NCBI RefSeq assembly: GCF_000004075.3
Contig: NC_026657.2
Location: 39,046,732 to 39,110,731 of the forward strand
Direction of reading: 5' to 3'
Length of the DNA stretch: 64,000 nt
DNA from: Cucumis sativus
Lineage: Eukaryota > Streptophyta > Magnoliopsida > Cucurbitales > Cucurbitaceae
A model generated the notes under the pieces. That model had not been told where the DNA came from. It saw only the letters and a program-made list of their open reading frames with translations, and ran no database searches. The position numbers and the translations under genes were made by a program. Numbering within the stretch: position 1 is the stretch's first letter; each line of letters opens with the position of its first letter. This document shows, in pieces, positions 15,348 to 27,511 of the stretch.

Positions 15348-16862
15348 ATGAATATTGCCATCTTCTCCTCTCGTTTCAAGAATCTTGCTATTGGTTGGGT
15401 TTCAAAAACAGTAATCTCCAAGAGTAATACTTCTATTAGACTCTTTGCTACCTCCAAAGAAATTCAGAAAAAATCCAAATCTAGTTACATTTCTCACGAA
15501 ACGGCCATAAAGTTAATAAAAAATGAAAGAGATCCTCAACATGCCCTTGACATATTTAACATGGTATCAGAGCAACAAGGATTTAATCACAACCACGCTA
15601 CTTATGCAAGCATTATTCAAAACCTTGCAAAGTACAAGAAATTTCAGGCTATTGATGGAGTTTTGCATCAAATGACATATGACACTTGCAAAGTACACGA
15701 GGGTATATTCCTTAATCTCATGAAGCATTTTTCAAAGTCTTCAATGCACGAAAGAGTGCTTGACATGTTTTATGCCATCAAGTCGATCGTTCGTGAGAAG
15801 CCTTCTCTTAAAGCAATCAGTACGTGTCTCAATCTTCTAGTTGAATCCGATCGGGTTGATCTTGCCAGAAAGTTGCTTGTGAATGCCAGGAGTAAGCTTA
15901 ACTTAAGACCAAACACTTGCATTTTCAACATCTTAGTTAAGCACCATTGCAGAAATGGAGATCTTCAAGCTGCATTTGAGGTTGTGAAGGAAATGAAAAG
16001 TGCTAGAGTCTCTTATCCTAATCTGGTCACTTACTCAACTCTGATAGGTGGCCTTTGTGAAAATGGAAAACTTAAAGAAGCCATTGAATTTTTTGAGGAA
16101 ATGGTTTCAAAGGACAATATCTTACCTGATGCCTTAACTTACAACATTTTGATCAATGGCTTTTGTCAGAGAGGGAAAGTCGACCGTGCAAGGACAATAC
16201 TTGAGTTCATGAAAAGCAATGGATGTAGTCCTAATGTATTCAATTACTCAGTCTTAATGAATGGCTACTGTAAAGAGGGAAGATTGCAAGAAGCAAAGGA
16301 GGTTTTCAATGAAATTAAGAGCCTTGGGATGAAGCCCGATACTATCAGCTACACTACTTTAATAAACTGTCTATGTAGGACCGGAAGAGTCGACGAGGCA
16401 ACAGAGTTACTCCAGCAGATGAAGGACAAAGATTGCAGAGCCGATACCGTAACATTTAACGTGATGCTCGGAGGGCTATGTCGAGAAGGTAGGTTTGATG
16501 AGGCTCTTGATATGGTGCAGAAGCTTCCTTTTGAGGGTTTCTATCTGAACAAAGGCAGTTACAGGATTGTGTTGAATTTCCTGACTCAAAAAGGAGAATT
16601 GAGAAAGGCTACTGAGTTGTTGGGTCTGATGTTGAATAGAGGCTTTGTACCTCACCATGCAACTTCGAATACTTTGCTGCTTCTTCTTTGTAACAATGGA
16701 ATGGTGAAGGATGCAGTTGAATCTTTGCTTGGATTGTTAGAGATGGGCTTTAAACCTGAGCATGAATCTTGGTTTACTTTGGTTGATTTGATATGCAGGG
16801 AGAGAAAAATGTTGCCTGTGTTTGAATTGCTTGATGTGTTGGTCACTCAAGAGTATTTGTAA
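15348..16862 (+). CDS. Pentatricopeptide repeat protein, P class (At5g18475-like)
   Basis: A single exon encodes 504 aa. PPR proteins bind organelle RNA one base per repeat and act in splicing, editing, stability or translation. About nine tandem 35-residue repeats are visible from residue 180, with the pattern PNxxxFNILVxxxCxxG and repeat-joining turns such as PDALTYNILINGFCQRGKVD and PNVFNYSVLMNGYCKEGR. Earlier, weaker helical repeats fill residues 50-180. The N-terminus is basic, Ser-rich and acid-free (about 30 residues), like a mitochondrial presequence. There is no E, E+ or DYW extension, so it is P class. Wording such as HAxxSIIQNLAKYKKF and SYRIVLN is like Arabidopsis At5g18475, which has nearly the same length. 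The RNA target is not known. Confidence 0.93.
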   Translation: MNIAIFSSRFKNLAIGWVSKTVISKSNTSIRLFATSKEIQKKSKSSYISHETAIKLIKNERDPQHALDIFNMVSEQQGFNHNHATYASIIQNLAKYKKFQAIDGVLHQMTYDTCKVHEGIFLNLMKHFSKSSMHERVLDMFYAIKSIVREKPSLKAISTCLNLLVESDRVDLARKLLVNARSKLNLRPNTCIFNILVKHHCRNGDLQAAFEVVKEMKSARVSYPNLVTYSTLIGGLCENGKLKEAIEFFEEMVSKDNILPDALTYNILINGFCQRGKVDRARTILEFMKSNGCSPNVFNYSVLMNGYCKEGRLQEAKEVFNEIKSLGMKPDTISYTTLINCLCRTGRVDEATELLQQMKDKDCRADTVTFNVMLGGLCREGRFDEALDMVQKLPFEGFYLNKGSYRIVLNFLTQKGELRKATELLGLMLNRGFVPHHATSNTLLLLLCNNGMVKDAVESLLGLLEMGFKPEHESWFTLVDLICRERKMLPVFELLDVLVTQEYL

Positions 16863-16922
16863 GTTAAGCACTTGCTGTATTTTAAAAAAACTCCGATATC
16901 TGTATTCTTATCTCTCAATTGT

Positions 16923-16928
16923 AATAAA
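16923..16928 (+). terminator. Polyadenylation signal of the PPR gene
   Basis: AATAAA lies 61 bases after the stop codon, with T-rich sequence after it. It fits the 3' end of the PPR transcript. Confidence 0.4.
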
Positions 16929-16949
16929 GCGCAATAATCTAAGAAAAGA

Positions 16950-18511
16950 AATGCGGATTTTTTTATATATATATATATACACGCTGTTTTAAAAAGTACT
17001 TAGAAGAGAGTATACTTGAAGTGGAAAATAAATAAATAAATGAATAACCACGAGAAAATTATCATCTAGGCTTTATGAAGTGTTTTGTCAATAAAGAAGG
17101 AAAGTTCATAATTTTAGAATATTTTCATATAGAGAAAAACCAATTAAAATATTTACAAATATAAATGTCTATATTTTATAAATATTTTTGACAATTTTGT
17201 CATAAACAATTTTGTTCGGGTGCACTTTGGAAGAGGTGAGGCGTCAAACTTGAGTCTTAGTTCCTTATGTTTAGGGTGTGTATATGATAGACTTTTTGTG
17301 AGTTTTAGTTGCTTTTTCACTAGTTATTAACATCATGCTAGCAAAAGTTTAATGTTCTTTCACTAATTTGTATAATTTGTCACCATAAGATAAACATTAG
17401 ATGTTGGCATATAAATTTGAAGAAATTCTTTGTTCTTCCACTTTTTCGTTTGTGCATGTCCCAATTTAACTATTTTTTGTTTGAATTTTTATTGTATATT
17501 TAATTTGAATTCTTGGAACGATAAAGAGGTCTTTCCACAAATTTACGCCAATTAGATCGAGAGTGAATTGAATTTTTTAAAAAAGTTTTTAGATACACTT
17601 TAGAAAACATTTCAAACACTACTAATAAGAACGTGGCAAAATAGATAAAAATACTCCAAAGACAGTTGTACGATAAAGAATCTACAACATAGAAAGTTAA
17701 CAAAGCATAAAATTAATGTATCAAGTAGTAAGTATCGTGAACTCTTTGGTCCAACACTCTTATCGCCATCTTAACACCAATGTCGACCTTAACCTCACGT
17801 TTAAGAATAAAAATAACAATACCATTGAAAAGTCCAGTCCAAGTTCTTCACCAAAAGCTAAATTAAAAGATATACAGTCAAAACTTTCTTTTAATTCCCT
17901 TTAGTTTAACACGTAAAAGTGAAAATTCAAATGGTGTAACCTTCTGTTCGGTTCTTCGTGTCCAAGTCTATTATTTATCTATTCGAGAGAGAAAAAGAGA
18001 AAGAAACAGAAACAATAAAAAAAAAAAAGGATGGATATGTATTCTCTTATGTCACTCCCTCTAAGGTAAAGGTCAATGTTATATGTACATAGGGAGAAAA
18101 GATGGGGAAGCAGAAAAGAGCCTCGCAACAAAAGGCCTCTATCCCTTGATTACATGTTATACAACAAGTCACATACGAAATGTTTAAAAACATGTAATAC
18201 AACTACACGTTTTCGAGTGATTATGAAATGGTTAAAATCACTATTTTTCATATTGAAAATCACTGTGAAACATACCGTTAATCACTCGAAATCATCTCAA
18301 TGTTTAGTTTTACACTTTTAAACATGTTTTCCATACTAATAAAATCGATTTTGAATGATTAAAAACAGTGATTTTGAAAATGACACAAATAATTTTAACC
18401 ATTCTAGAATCACTCTTGGTACAAGTCGCATGATCACAAAGCCGTTTCATTCTTGGAAGATTCAAAACGTACCAAGAAAGGCCCTTTTGCAGTCGTGGGG
18501 AAACTTCAATT
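16950..18511. other. Intergenic between the convergent PPR and J-protein genes
   Basis: There is a short TA run near 16965-16979 and a palindromic repeat at about 18177-18320. No reading frame here resembles a known protein. The part next to 18512 is the 3' flank of the J-protein gene. Confidence 0.5.
18177..18320. repeat. Foldback repeat with AAATCACT words
   Basis: TTCGAGTGATTA near 18211 is matched on the other strand by TAATCACTCGAA near 18281. The inside holds GTTAAAATCACTATT and AAAATCACTGTG. The block starts and ends with AACATGT-type words. It looks like a small MITE of a kind common in eudicot intergenic DNA. Confidence 0.45.
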
Positions 18512-21500
18512 TCACCAAATTGAATACTTCATACCAAGGCCATTACATGTCAAAATAAGGCTTTTGTACCGCTTGAGGTAATCCTGCAGAAAGAGATTTT
18601 AATTTGAAGCACACAACCAACGTTATCCATATGGATACACGTAATGATATTCCATAAAGAGAGGGCTGATGGAAATTTCATACCACTATGTTATCATCAT
18701 TTACATAAAGCATCCCTTTCTCGTCGTATTCCTGCCTTCTCGAAGGATCGCTTAAAACTGCACAAGAGATATTGAAATAGAATTTTAAATTTGAAGTGCT
18801 AAACAATATCTATTGCATATCAACTTAACTATTGACCAATTGGGCCTCCCCTCAATAGGAAAAGGCTAAACAGCTATATGAACGAATATTCAAACTCGAC
18901 TGCATATATAATAAGATAAAGTATACTGCTAATTCATAGCAGAGAAACTTCCCCAAGTGTTCAAGTTAGAACAGTCCATAACAGTAGGATTTGGAAATTT
19001 CTTGCATATCATAGTTTACGTCACATAAACAAAACAATCCAAAAAGGCAAGAGATGGATGTCCTTGAATTTAAATGTCAATATTACCATAACCATTTTTT
19101 TAAACGTGCTACAGTCATTGTGTTTGCCTATATTAGATCCATAATCATGATAATTGATACCAAACCAAGTCCTGGTGTATGTCACACGGTCGAAAATCAA
19201 CAAGAAAAATTTAGAATGTCTAAGTAAATAAAATACGACAAGAACTAAGAGTATTTAGAAGTTCTGAAGTGAAATAATATAAAACAATGTATTGTTTGCC
19301 ATCTTAGGTTAGGTACTTATTAAACCTCTTTTGCTAAGGAACTGAATATGAAGAAACGTGTCTCTTGTAAGAAAAGCAACTCATTAAACTGAGGCTCTAG
19401 CTTTTTAGAGAATCTAGAATTTTGTGCTTCAAATCTAGCTTGCATTCGTGGAATGACCTGGTTGTTTGATAGTATAGTATGAGATTCCATCTCAAAACCA
19501 ATTGGCAATGAGAGGAGTAGTTCATCTAAATTATATGGAGTGGGAGTCTCCTTGATTTTTCCAATATGGGACTTTTAACATCTCCAACACTGGTCTCCCA
19601 TCATTAAGACCTAACAAAATTCTGAAAATTCCTTTCACCCTCACCTCGAGATACATACATACTTTTCTTCCTTTTTCTCATAAAGCTTCCTTTACAAAAT
19701 CTTATCTCTTCACTTTCTTAGTTATTAAGACTACTATCACTTTAGAATTATAAACCGAGCCTACCGATAAAATCCTTAATGTATCAAGATCGTACCTGGA
19801 ACAAAAATAAAAGTATCCCCCTCCCTTAGTGTCTTTCCACTTCAGTCGTTTGGGAACAAACACTTCGCCCAATTATTTTGAATCACCCGCCTCCTTTCTT
19901 CACTTTAAACTCACAGGACTATAATGTAAACCAAAAGACTATAACTACCCGCCTCCTTTCAAATGAATGGATTCTCCTATAGATCCTATGAATACACAAT
20001 CTACCAGCATATTCAAAAGCAAAGATTGGTTTGAAAATTTAATTTCTAGAACGAAAAGATTTAATTTTTTATATAAAAAAACAATAATAATACACAAATA
20101 AGTAAAACTCTGCCTCTCAAGACTCAGCTCCACTCCCCTTCTAGGAGAAAAGGGAAAAAACGGTATGAAATGAAACTAATAGCTGTAGACATACATGAAA
20201 GACACGTTTCTATACCAGCAGGCAGCATCCATCAACTGTTTTAAAATTATAAATAAATATGAAAATAAAGATATTTAACAATCTTCTCTGGCTTTAATGT
20301 TCCCTGATGTCACGTTTTTAATTGAGATGTCAAATGAATAAATAATAGATTCGATATCCATTGAATATAGGACCGCTACTGCATAAGAAAATAATATAAA
20401 AGGTTCAATTAGTTTGAATCCATGAAATGTGAGAGTACCAATTTAGTCCATGTGATTAAAATACATAAAATTAAAAGTTTAGAACACGCGTAAAATTAAA
20501 ATTTATATCTAATAGAATTAACTTATTCGAAATTATATCTACTAGATTAGTGATTTTTTAAGAATTTTGAATTTGTAAATGACCTGTTGAGTACAAAATT
20601 AAAGTTAAAAGACCTATTAAACTAGTTTAGAAACATAGGAAACCAAGCATCAAATAGATACAAATCTCAAAAGTTAACAGAGAGCAAATTGCAAAGTCCG
20701 AGTATGTTAGCAGTTGCTAACTTGCAATTACACCCTTAACTTTCAATCTTTCAGTCGTAAAAATTGAACCCTCAAATTTCTACACCGGTTAAAATTGAAC
20801 CCTGAAAAATTACTGACAATCTTGGTGTAAATTGAACCCTCAAATTTATACCATGGTTACATTATCTACAAATGCTCCGAGTAGTTCAAATGGCTCTGCA
20901 GCCGGTGAATACACCAATCAAATTCACAGTTATAGCTCAAAGCTACAGAAATAATCAATCAACATTAAAATAATCGTGAATTAGGTCAAAATTACCGTGG
21001 AAGGAAGACAACTAAACATCACTTTCTGTTTCTAAACTGCTTATCTTCAATAACAAAGGGGAAAAAAGGGTTATGGCGCGCAACTGACCTTGATAAGCCT
21101 CGTTTATGTCCTGAAATCTGGAAGTGGCACCGTCTTTATCTTTCTGCTTATCAGGATGCCATTTCTACACACAGAAAACAAAAACCGAAAATCAAATGAA
21201 AATAATAGATAATACCGAAAAAGAAAGGAAAAAAAAACAGTAGCGGATAAACAATTAGAGAAAGAGAACGAACCAAAGCAAGTCGTATGTAATTGGAACG
21301 AATGTCATCGTCGGTAGCATCGTATTCGACCTCCAAAATTTTGTAGTAATCCTAGAAAAAGGAATTGAGATAAGAAGATTACAGAAGAGAGAGGGAAAAA
21401 AAGGCGAGAGAAAAGTAAATGGAAAAACCTTGGGTTTAACAATGGCGGAGAAGAAATCGAAATTGAAGTGGGAATATTGATTATCGGAGTCGGGTTGTCG

Positions 21501-21542
21501 ATCGGAGTTGGTAACAGTGTGTTCATCCCAGGCGCCCGACAT
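18512..21542 (-). CDS. Small J-domain (DnaJ-like) co-chaperone, 137 aa
   Basis: Exons are 21542-21429, 21351-21274, 21164-21089, 18757-18684 and 18583-18512. Introns 1, 2 and 4 are phase 0 and intron 3 is phase 1. The J domain starts DYYKILEVEYDATDDDIRS and holds the HPD tripeptide at residues 67-69 (KWHPDKQKDK), then FQDINEAYQVLSDPSRRQEY. HPD stimulates Hsp70 ATPase activity. There is no Gly/Phe region, zinc finger or C-terminal substrate domain, so it is a type III (class C) J protein. The tail LKRYKSLILTCNGLGMKYSI is a conserved-looking motif that I recall from a small plant J-protein group including At1g72416. The short N-terminus (38 aa) has no clear targeting signal. Intron 3 is 2.3 kb and holds worn repeats. 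Confidence 0.92.
18758..21088 (-). other. Intron 3 of the J-protein gene (2.3 kb)
   Basis: The long intron holds no recognisable gene. Worn dispersed phrases occur at about 20400-20640 (TTTAGTCCATG and similar) and 20720-20860 (AAAATTGAACCCTCAAATTT, given three times with variation). These look like repeat-derived DNA. Confidence 0.5.
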
Positions 21543-21694
21543 CGTGGCGGAGTGTTTGGCATCCGGGAAAAAATGGAGAGAAAAAGAGAGAAAATCGCGG
21601 TTGCTTGAGATGATGATTGATGATTGCTGTTGTTATTCATTGCGTTATGGATTTGAGAAACCCGGTGGTCCTATTCTGTCTATTTTAGCTTTAT

Positions 21695-21712
21695 TGGGCC
21701 TGGGCCTGGGCC
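21695..21712. promoter_or_regulatory. Three head-to-tail TGGGCC (site II) motifs upstream of the J-protein gene
   Basis: TGGGCC is repeated three times without a gap, 153-170 bases upstream of the ATG at 21542. Site II elements (TGGGCY) are known targets of TCP factors in plant genes tied to growth, ribosomes and mitochondria. The position fits the promoter of this minus-strand gene. Confidence 0.55.
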
Positions 21713-21744
21713 TTCTTTAATTACGTCAATTTGTTGACAGATGC

Positions 21745-24700
21745 CCAAAAGTATCCTTCTTGGTTTTCGTTTTCAACAGAGTAGTACATTTTTCTAAAAC
21801 TCCTCTACTTAGTTTTTTTTTCCATCCCGAACAAGATCGATCATTCAAATTTTCTTAAAATATTAAAAAAATTTAACTTAATAGATTGTTTTGGGTTTTC
21901 CCGGTGCTTCTCGACAAACATTAGACCGAGATTCTCTCATGTTTCAAATCTTTTCAAAAAAATTATTCAAATTTTACATCAACCCTTAACTATTTTCTTC
22001 TTTTAAAGATACTATGGGTCTTGATGGTCTATCTCACATGAGATGGGTCAAGAAAAACAATTTTACAAGTTTTAAAAATATACGCTACTTTTAAAAATGA
22101 AAATCAAAAGTGTGCTACTTTGCCAATTTTCCAAGCTTTTGCTAAAACACTGTAAATAAATGGTAAATATAGCAAAGTTGATTCGTGAGTGAAGTCCATC
22201 GTAAAATTTATTGTGTTTCTAATTTTTTAGATGATATATAATTGATTGTTCTCCTTCAAATTGTTACCAGTTGTAATTATTTTTTGCAATCGAGTTTAAG
22301 TGATAACACGTACCAAGTCTATGTAATGTCTTATCAAATCGTATATGATGACACCAAATGTATGTAATGTCTTATAAATATCATATAGGATAACACATAA
22401 AAACACATAAAACAAAAAATCAATGTAGCGTCATCATTGTTGAAGCCTTCAAGTTCATTGTCGAAAGAATACGTCTTTTTATCCATCGCTTGTAGACTTT
22501 ATTATATTTGTAATTTATTTATATTGATAAAACTTTGTTTTATCCTTAAAATTGCTACTAACTATTATTACATTTTTATAAAACGATGGGTTTAAGTGAT
22601 ATGACGGGTATTATAGTGAGTTGTTATTATAGTTTACAAGTAATAATGATATGTATACGAGTGAATACTATTTTAGTGATTATATAATTAACAATCTATG
22701 TTTGAATAGAAAATAATAAACAATACGATAAAATAGATAAATAATAGCAAACACGGTGGTAGCAATAATGATTTTCAAGTGGTGTTAGTGCAGTTATTTA
22801 TGGTAATTTACGAATAGGTGTAAAAATGAACATTATATCTAAGTCCCAAGTATAGAGGCGAATGTAATAACTCACTTCATTAACTTTAAGTTAGGGTCTT
22901 AATTTATAACAATTTAATTTTTGTGTCTCTAAATGACAGTGATTCAGTCTTTAAATTTTAATAAATATAAACACAGTCATTATATTTTATAATTTGTAAC
23001 GATTTAATTTTTTGTTTTGTAGTTTATAGTTTGCAATGATACACTTTAAACTACAGTAAACGTCAATTTAGTCATTATATTTATCAAATCGACAATCAAT
23101 GGGGGATTGTTCGTGTGAATTTTAGCATGAAGAAATATGTCAATAATCAACATGTAAGATAAGATAAGAATAGGATGATGTAAGACTTGATCATAGTTTA
23201 GGATCGAGAAACACAAGTCTAATTATAACAATGCCGAGATAAAGATTTGATCGAACTCCTACAGATATACAATTATGGCTCTGTAAACAGTATTTAAGAT
23301 TTTTCATATTTTTTATCGACTTAGACATAAGAGTCATTTTTCTTGGTTTTAGATATCATCTCTTACCTACATTGTAAACTTAATGTTATTATTAGGTGAA
23401 TGTCAAACGTGTTTTTTCTTGACTCACATATTGAGGTTGAGTTAAGAGCTTCTCAAATGTCTCAAAACTAGAAGTGGGTGTTTAAAATTATACGAATAAT
23501 AGTATTTTAGATAAAAACAAGACATGTTTAGAAAAAAAAAAAAAACTATTTATAAAATATAACAAAATTCATCAAATTTCTACAACCTACTTATAAACAT
23601 TTTTTTTGTGATATTGTCAATATTTTGCTATTCATAACAATTCTTCATGATACAAGTTGATTAACCCGAGTGAAACAACTTAAACAACGTAATATCAATT
23701 ACACGTTTTGAAGGAAAAAAGGAAAGAAAGGAACTTGTTGAAACCAATTATAAGGGGCTAGAAGCTACCAAATAAAATAATGACGTAGGGTCACACAACA
23801 TCACCAAATATTATTACAAAATTGATTATAGAAAACAAATATATTTAAAATAAATGTCAATGTCCGAAAATGACCTTTAGATTTATATATATATATATAT
23901 ATACTTATTTTATCATTTTGCCCATTCCCGCGAAACGTTCAAAAAATTTCAAACTAAAGTCGATTGATAAATGCTTCCAATCACATGGTAATGCAGATAC
24001 GTGGCGTACAATAAAACTTCCACGTGGCGTGCAATCAGCCTGCCTTGCTGATCTCCCTCCCGTTCTGGCCGTTGATCTTCCGTAAAATTCATACAATTTT
24101 ATTTTTATTTCTATATTTTGTGTTTTATAAATAAAAGTTATTATAAGCCACGAAAGTTTTTAAAATACTTACAAATTTATAAGTAACCAAATGTTGCAAG
24201 ATACATTGTGATAACTGCAACTTGTATTTATTACAATGAATTAGTAAGATTCAAAATAATTTAGTGTGTAGTACCTGGTTTAAAAGTTTTTGTAAGTACA
24301 GTACAATTTGTCAAAGTATATCACTGATAGATTTGTAAATATCAGTCTATGATCAATAAATGATACGAGTCGTTTGATAGATCTACTCGATACAAAACTT
24401 AAAATTAGAATAGCCACGTAAAAAGTATTTTTAAATAAATAATGGTTTGTTTTTTAATAAAAAATAGTAGTACAAAATGTCGGATTTTATATGGACAAGT
24501 AATGTAATTTTTTAATGCCACACACAAACTAGTTTGAATTAGGTATAATTCAAATTTTCAAAATGAAATTGAATGATTATTTTAAACGATAAATGAGCTC
24601 ATTTGGTTACAACGTTTTTCTTTCGAGTACTATTTAAAAATGGGTCGATGATACCTAACAATTTACTGCTAAACTTCTCTTCTATCAGTGTGTTATTTAC

Positions 24701-27230
24701 CAATAAAACTCACATTTCAAATAGTTAATTATAATAACATATGCTTTAATTTGAACTAAAAAATGATCCATTAAATTCAATCTCACACGTGTATGTCTTA
24801 TGATCATTGGGAATACTAAATTTTGAATAAGTTTCGTTTTCTTTTTTCCTTAAAAACATAAGGATGTAATATATATTTCAAACACACTTGATTTTAAGAG
24901 TAGGTTAATTTCGTAACCCGTAGGAAATTTTCTTGACAATTAATATTAGGTATGAATCTTTTGTGAAAAAGAAAGAAAAGAAAAACCAACAAACTCACAT
25001 TTTATATGATACCTACCAATAAGTGATATTGTATTTGTTTCGTTACCATTTTTTTTAGGTAGGGTTTGGTTGCTACCTTTGTCGACAAATTCGGTTTCTT
25101 TTCGTGAACTTGATTTGAAATTTAAAGCCATAATTTCCCAATACATCACTTTCACATTACAATATTGCATTTGTCTCTACTCTTACACACAAAAAGATAT
25201 ATCAATATTACTTCATTATCTTCAACCCACTGTCATGGATCCCTAGTGAACTTGACCTTTTAACCCACTTCTCATGGTCAATTTGATCTTGTTTTTTAGG
25301 TGGTTTATGTGGGATTCTCACATCGTGTGGTTTCAAAGCTACTGCACTTAGATGATGACTAAGTTAATACAAATAATACAGTTTATCTAAACACACATAA
25401 GAAATGTCGTTTTGCGATTGTTTACATCACTTGTCGGGTCGCATGTTTTGATAATCCGCATGTGATTATGTATAGCTTTGGTGATCTCAAGGTTGTTTAC
25501 AAAGTTCGAGGTTGTAAAACGTTAGATTAGGGGCAACTCGATTGTTTCATGATTGGTATATATACACATACATTGGTCGCATATAACCCAATATTTTTTT
25601 TTTCATTCGGGGAAACATTTCCTTATGCCCTTTCATCTCGATCCCTCTAGGTTAAAAGACTTGTCTTGGAAAACCCTAATTTGGTCCTTTTACGATGTAT
25701 AACAAATTGGATATAATCCCAACTATGAATTGATTAATGTTCATGTAAATAGTTTTTACCAATTTTAACAAACTATATGAACTATTTATGAAATGTAAAA
25801 TTATAACCTTTAATAGTATACGAGCTCATTCTCATCGATTGGTTCCTATACTTTGTTTTCTAGATTTATAAATATGATTGAGTAAGAAATTTGAAATCAT
25901 GACTTTTTTTCTTTTATATAAATGCGTACATATGTTTAAGTGGTGGACAACGTTATAATATTAATATTTAAAAGTTCTATTTTTTTTCTAAATCCAAGAA
26001 ACTAAAATAGTTGTGAAACCAAAATAGGTCAAATGATTATTAAAAAAGAAATGGGTAGAAAATTTGAACATTTGATTACTACTCGTATTTAAAAATGGAG
26101 TGAGTAAAGAAGAAAAAGAAAAAACGGCACCGGCAGAGGCAGCCACTGGGTGGCACTACGGTGACAAAAAAGGACAGAAAAGCCAGCACCAAGTGGGGGC
26201 CTCGCATTCCCATGTGAACCGGTTCCCAGTCATCTTCCATCTCCCCAATTCCTTTGCCTTCCGCGTCCCATTGCGTCCCCACTCCAACGTTCGACTCATT
26301 TTTATTTCTTTTCTTCTTTCCTTTTTCCTTTTCAATTATAAAAAAAATGTACCCTCTAACTTTGCTATTTTTCAAAAGTATCCCTATACTTAACAAAATT
26401 ACAATTTTATGCATCAAACACCAACCTACTATGTATTTATTTAAATGATGTTAATTAATTAGTTATTTTATTTTATAGAGTATAAATAATTTGTTTATTT
26501 TTTTTTTAATTTTGAAAAAACCTCCCAAATATAATCTAGAAAATGTTTTAAATTTTTCTTAGCCTATAAAATTTTTAAACTTTAAGATAGTTTGAGTCGT
26601 AAAATGACATCACACTATATTGTAAATTAAAACTGTTACACATATAATAATCGATGTCATATTGTTTCAAACTTCAATTATTTTTTAATGTGTCTTAAAG
26701 TTGTATTCTAGAGATAATTTTATAATATTTATAAAAATTTAGAAATATCACTCATATATTTTCGAATGAAAACTATTTACAAAATATTACATAATTTATT
26801 CCATTATATTTCATTTCAAATTTTTGCTATATATATATACACGCCTATTTTAAATAATTCCACTTTTTAGGTTAATCATAACAATTCCCTATATTTTTTA
26901 AGAATTATAATTATAATTATAATTTAAAATTCAGGGTACTAATTATCATTTAACTTAAAAAAGAAAAAAGAAAAAAGAAAAAAGAAAGACCCAGGTGCCA
27001 CGTATGCTGTCCGTTACCTTTTTCACGGCGCCCACTTCAAGTACGTGTCCTTTAATTTCGGTCCAATTAATGGAATTATTCCGTGAAAAAAAATCCAAAA
27101 ACGAAAACGGCGACGTCTTATGATATTAATAGATTTTCTTTAAAAAATTTGAAAAAGATGGAATCTAAACTAAGAAAAGAAAAAAAAAAGTAATTGTGAG
27201 TAGTAGAGAGTAGCCCCTCGGTTTCCAGTG
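21745..27230. other. Long intergenic region, repeat-rich, no gene seen
   Basis: No frame resembles a known protein. Visible items: an imperfect repeat around 22300-22400 (two copies of TATGTAATGTCTTAT), relics of foldback elements at about 23545-23640 and 26770-26840, a TA run at 23884-23903, a pair of ACGTGGC boxes at 23999-24029, a GC-richer patch at 26115-26290, and an A/G microsatellite at about 26955-26986. The last part is the promoter region of the C2-like gene. Confidence 0.55.
23999..24029 (+). promoter_or_regulatory. Orphan pair of ABRE/G-box-like motifs
   Basis: ACGTGGCGTACAAT at 23999 and CACGTGGCGTGCAAT at 24021 are near-copies 23 bases apart. ACGTGGC is the core of abscisic-acid response elements. 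The next start codon of a supported gene is over 3 kb away, so a function is doubtful. Confidence 0.3.
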
Positions 27231-27428
27231 GGTTTCAGAGCTCAAAAAGCTTGCTGTATAAGCAAACCTTTTTTTTTTTGTTTCTTCAAATCTCGTACTC
27301 ATTTGTGTTCTTTGTCGATCTTCTCTCTCCATTTCTCTCAATCTGCGTGATTTACCCATCCCATTACCTTTTTTGTCGACATTTTTCGTGCAGTGAGCTC
27401 TACGCGTTTGAGTTAGTGGTAATTTCTG

Positions 27429-27446
27429 ATGAGGATTTTAGTTTGA
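27429..27446 (+). promoter_or_regulatory. Short upstream ORF before the C2-like gene
   Basis: ATG AGG ATT TTA GTT TGA encodes MRILV and a stop, and ends 65 bases before the main ATG at 27512. If it lies in the mature leader it could lower translation. The transcription start is not known. Confidence 0.35.
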
Positions 27447-27511
27447 GCTGTAGAATCGTCTTTGATTTGGTTTTGGAAGTTGCACGATCTGGGTATTAAA
27501 CGGGAGGTAGA

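Noticed and set aside
22560..22800. Possible MITE relic with ATTATAGTGAG words
   Set aside because: Neither end could be matched in inverted orientation.
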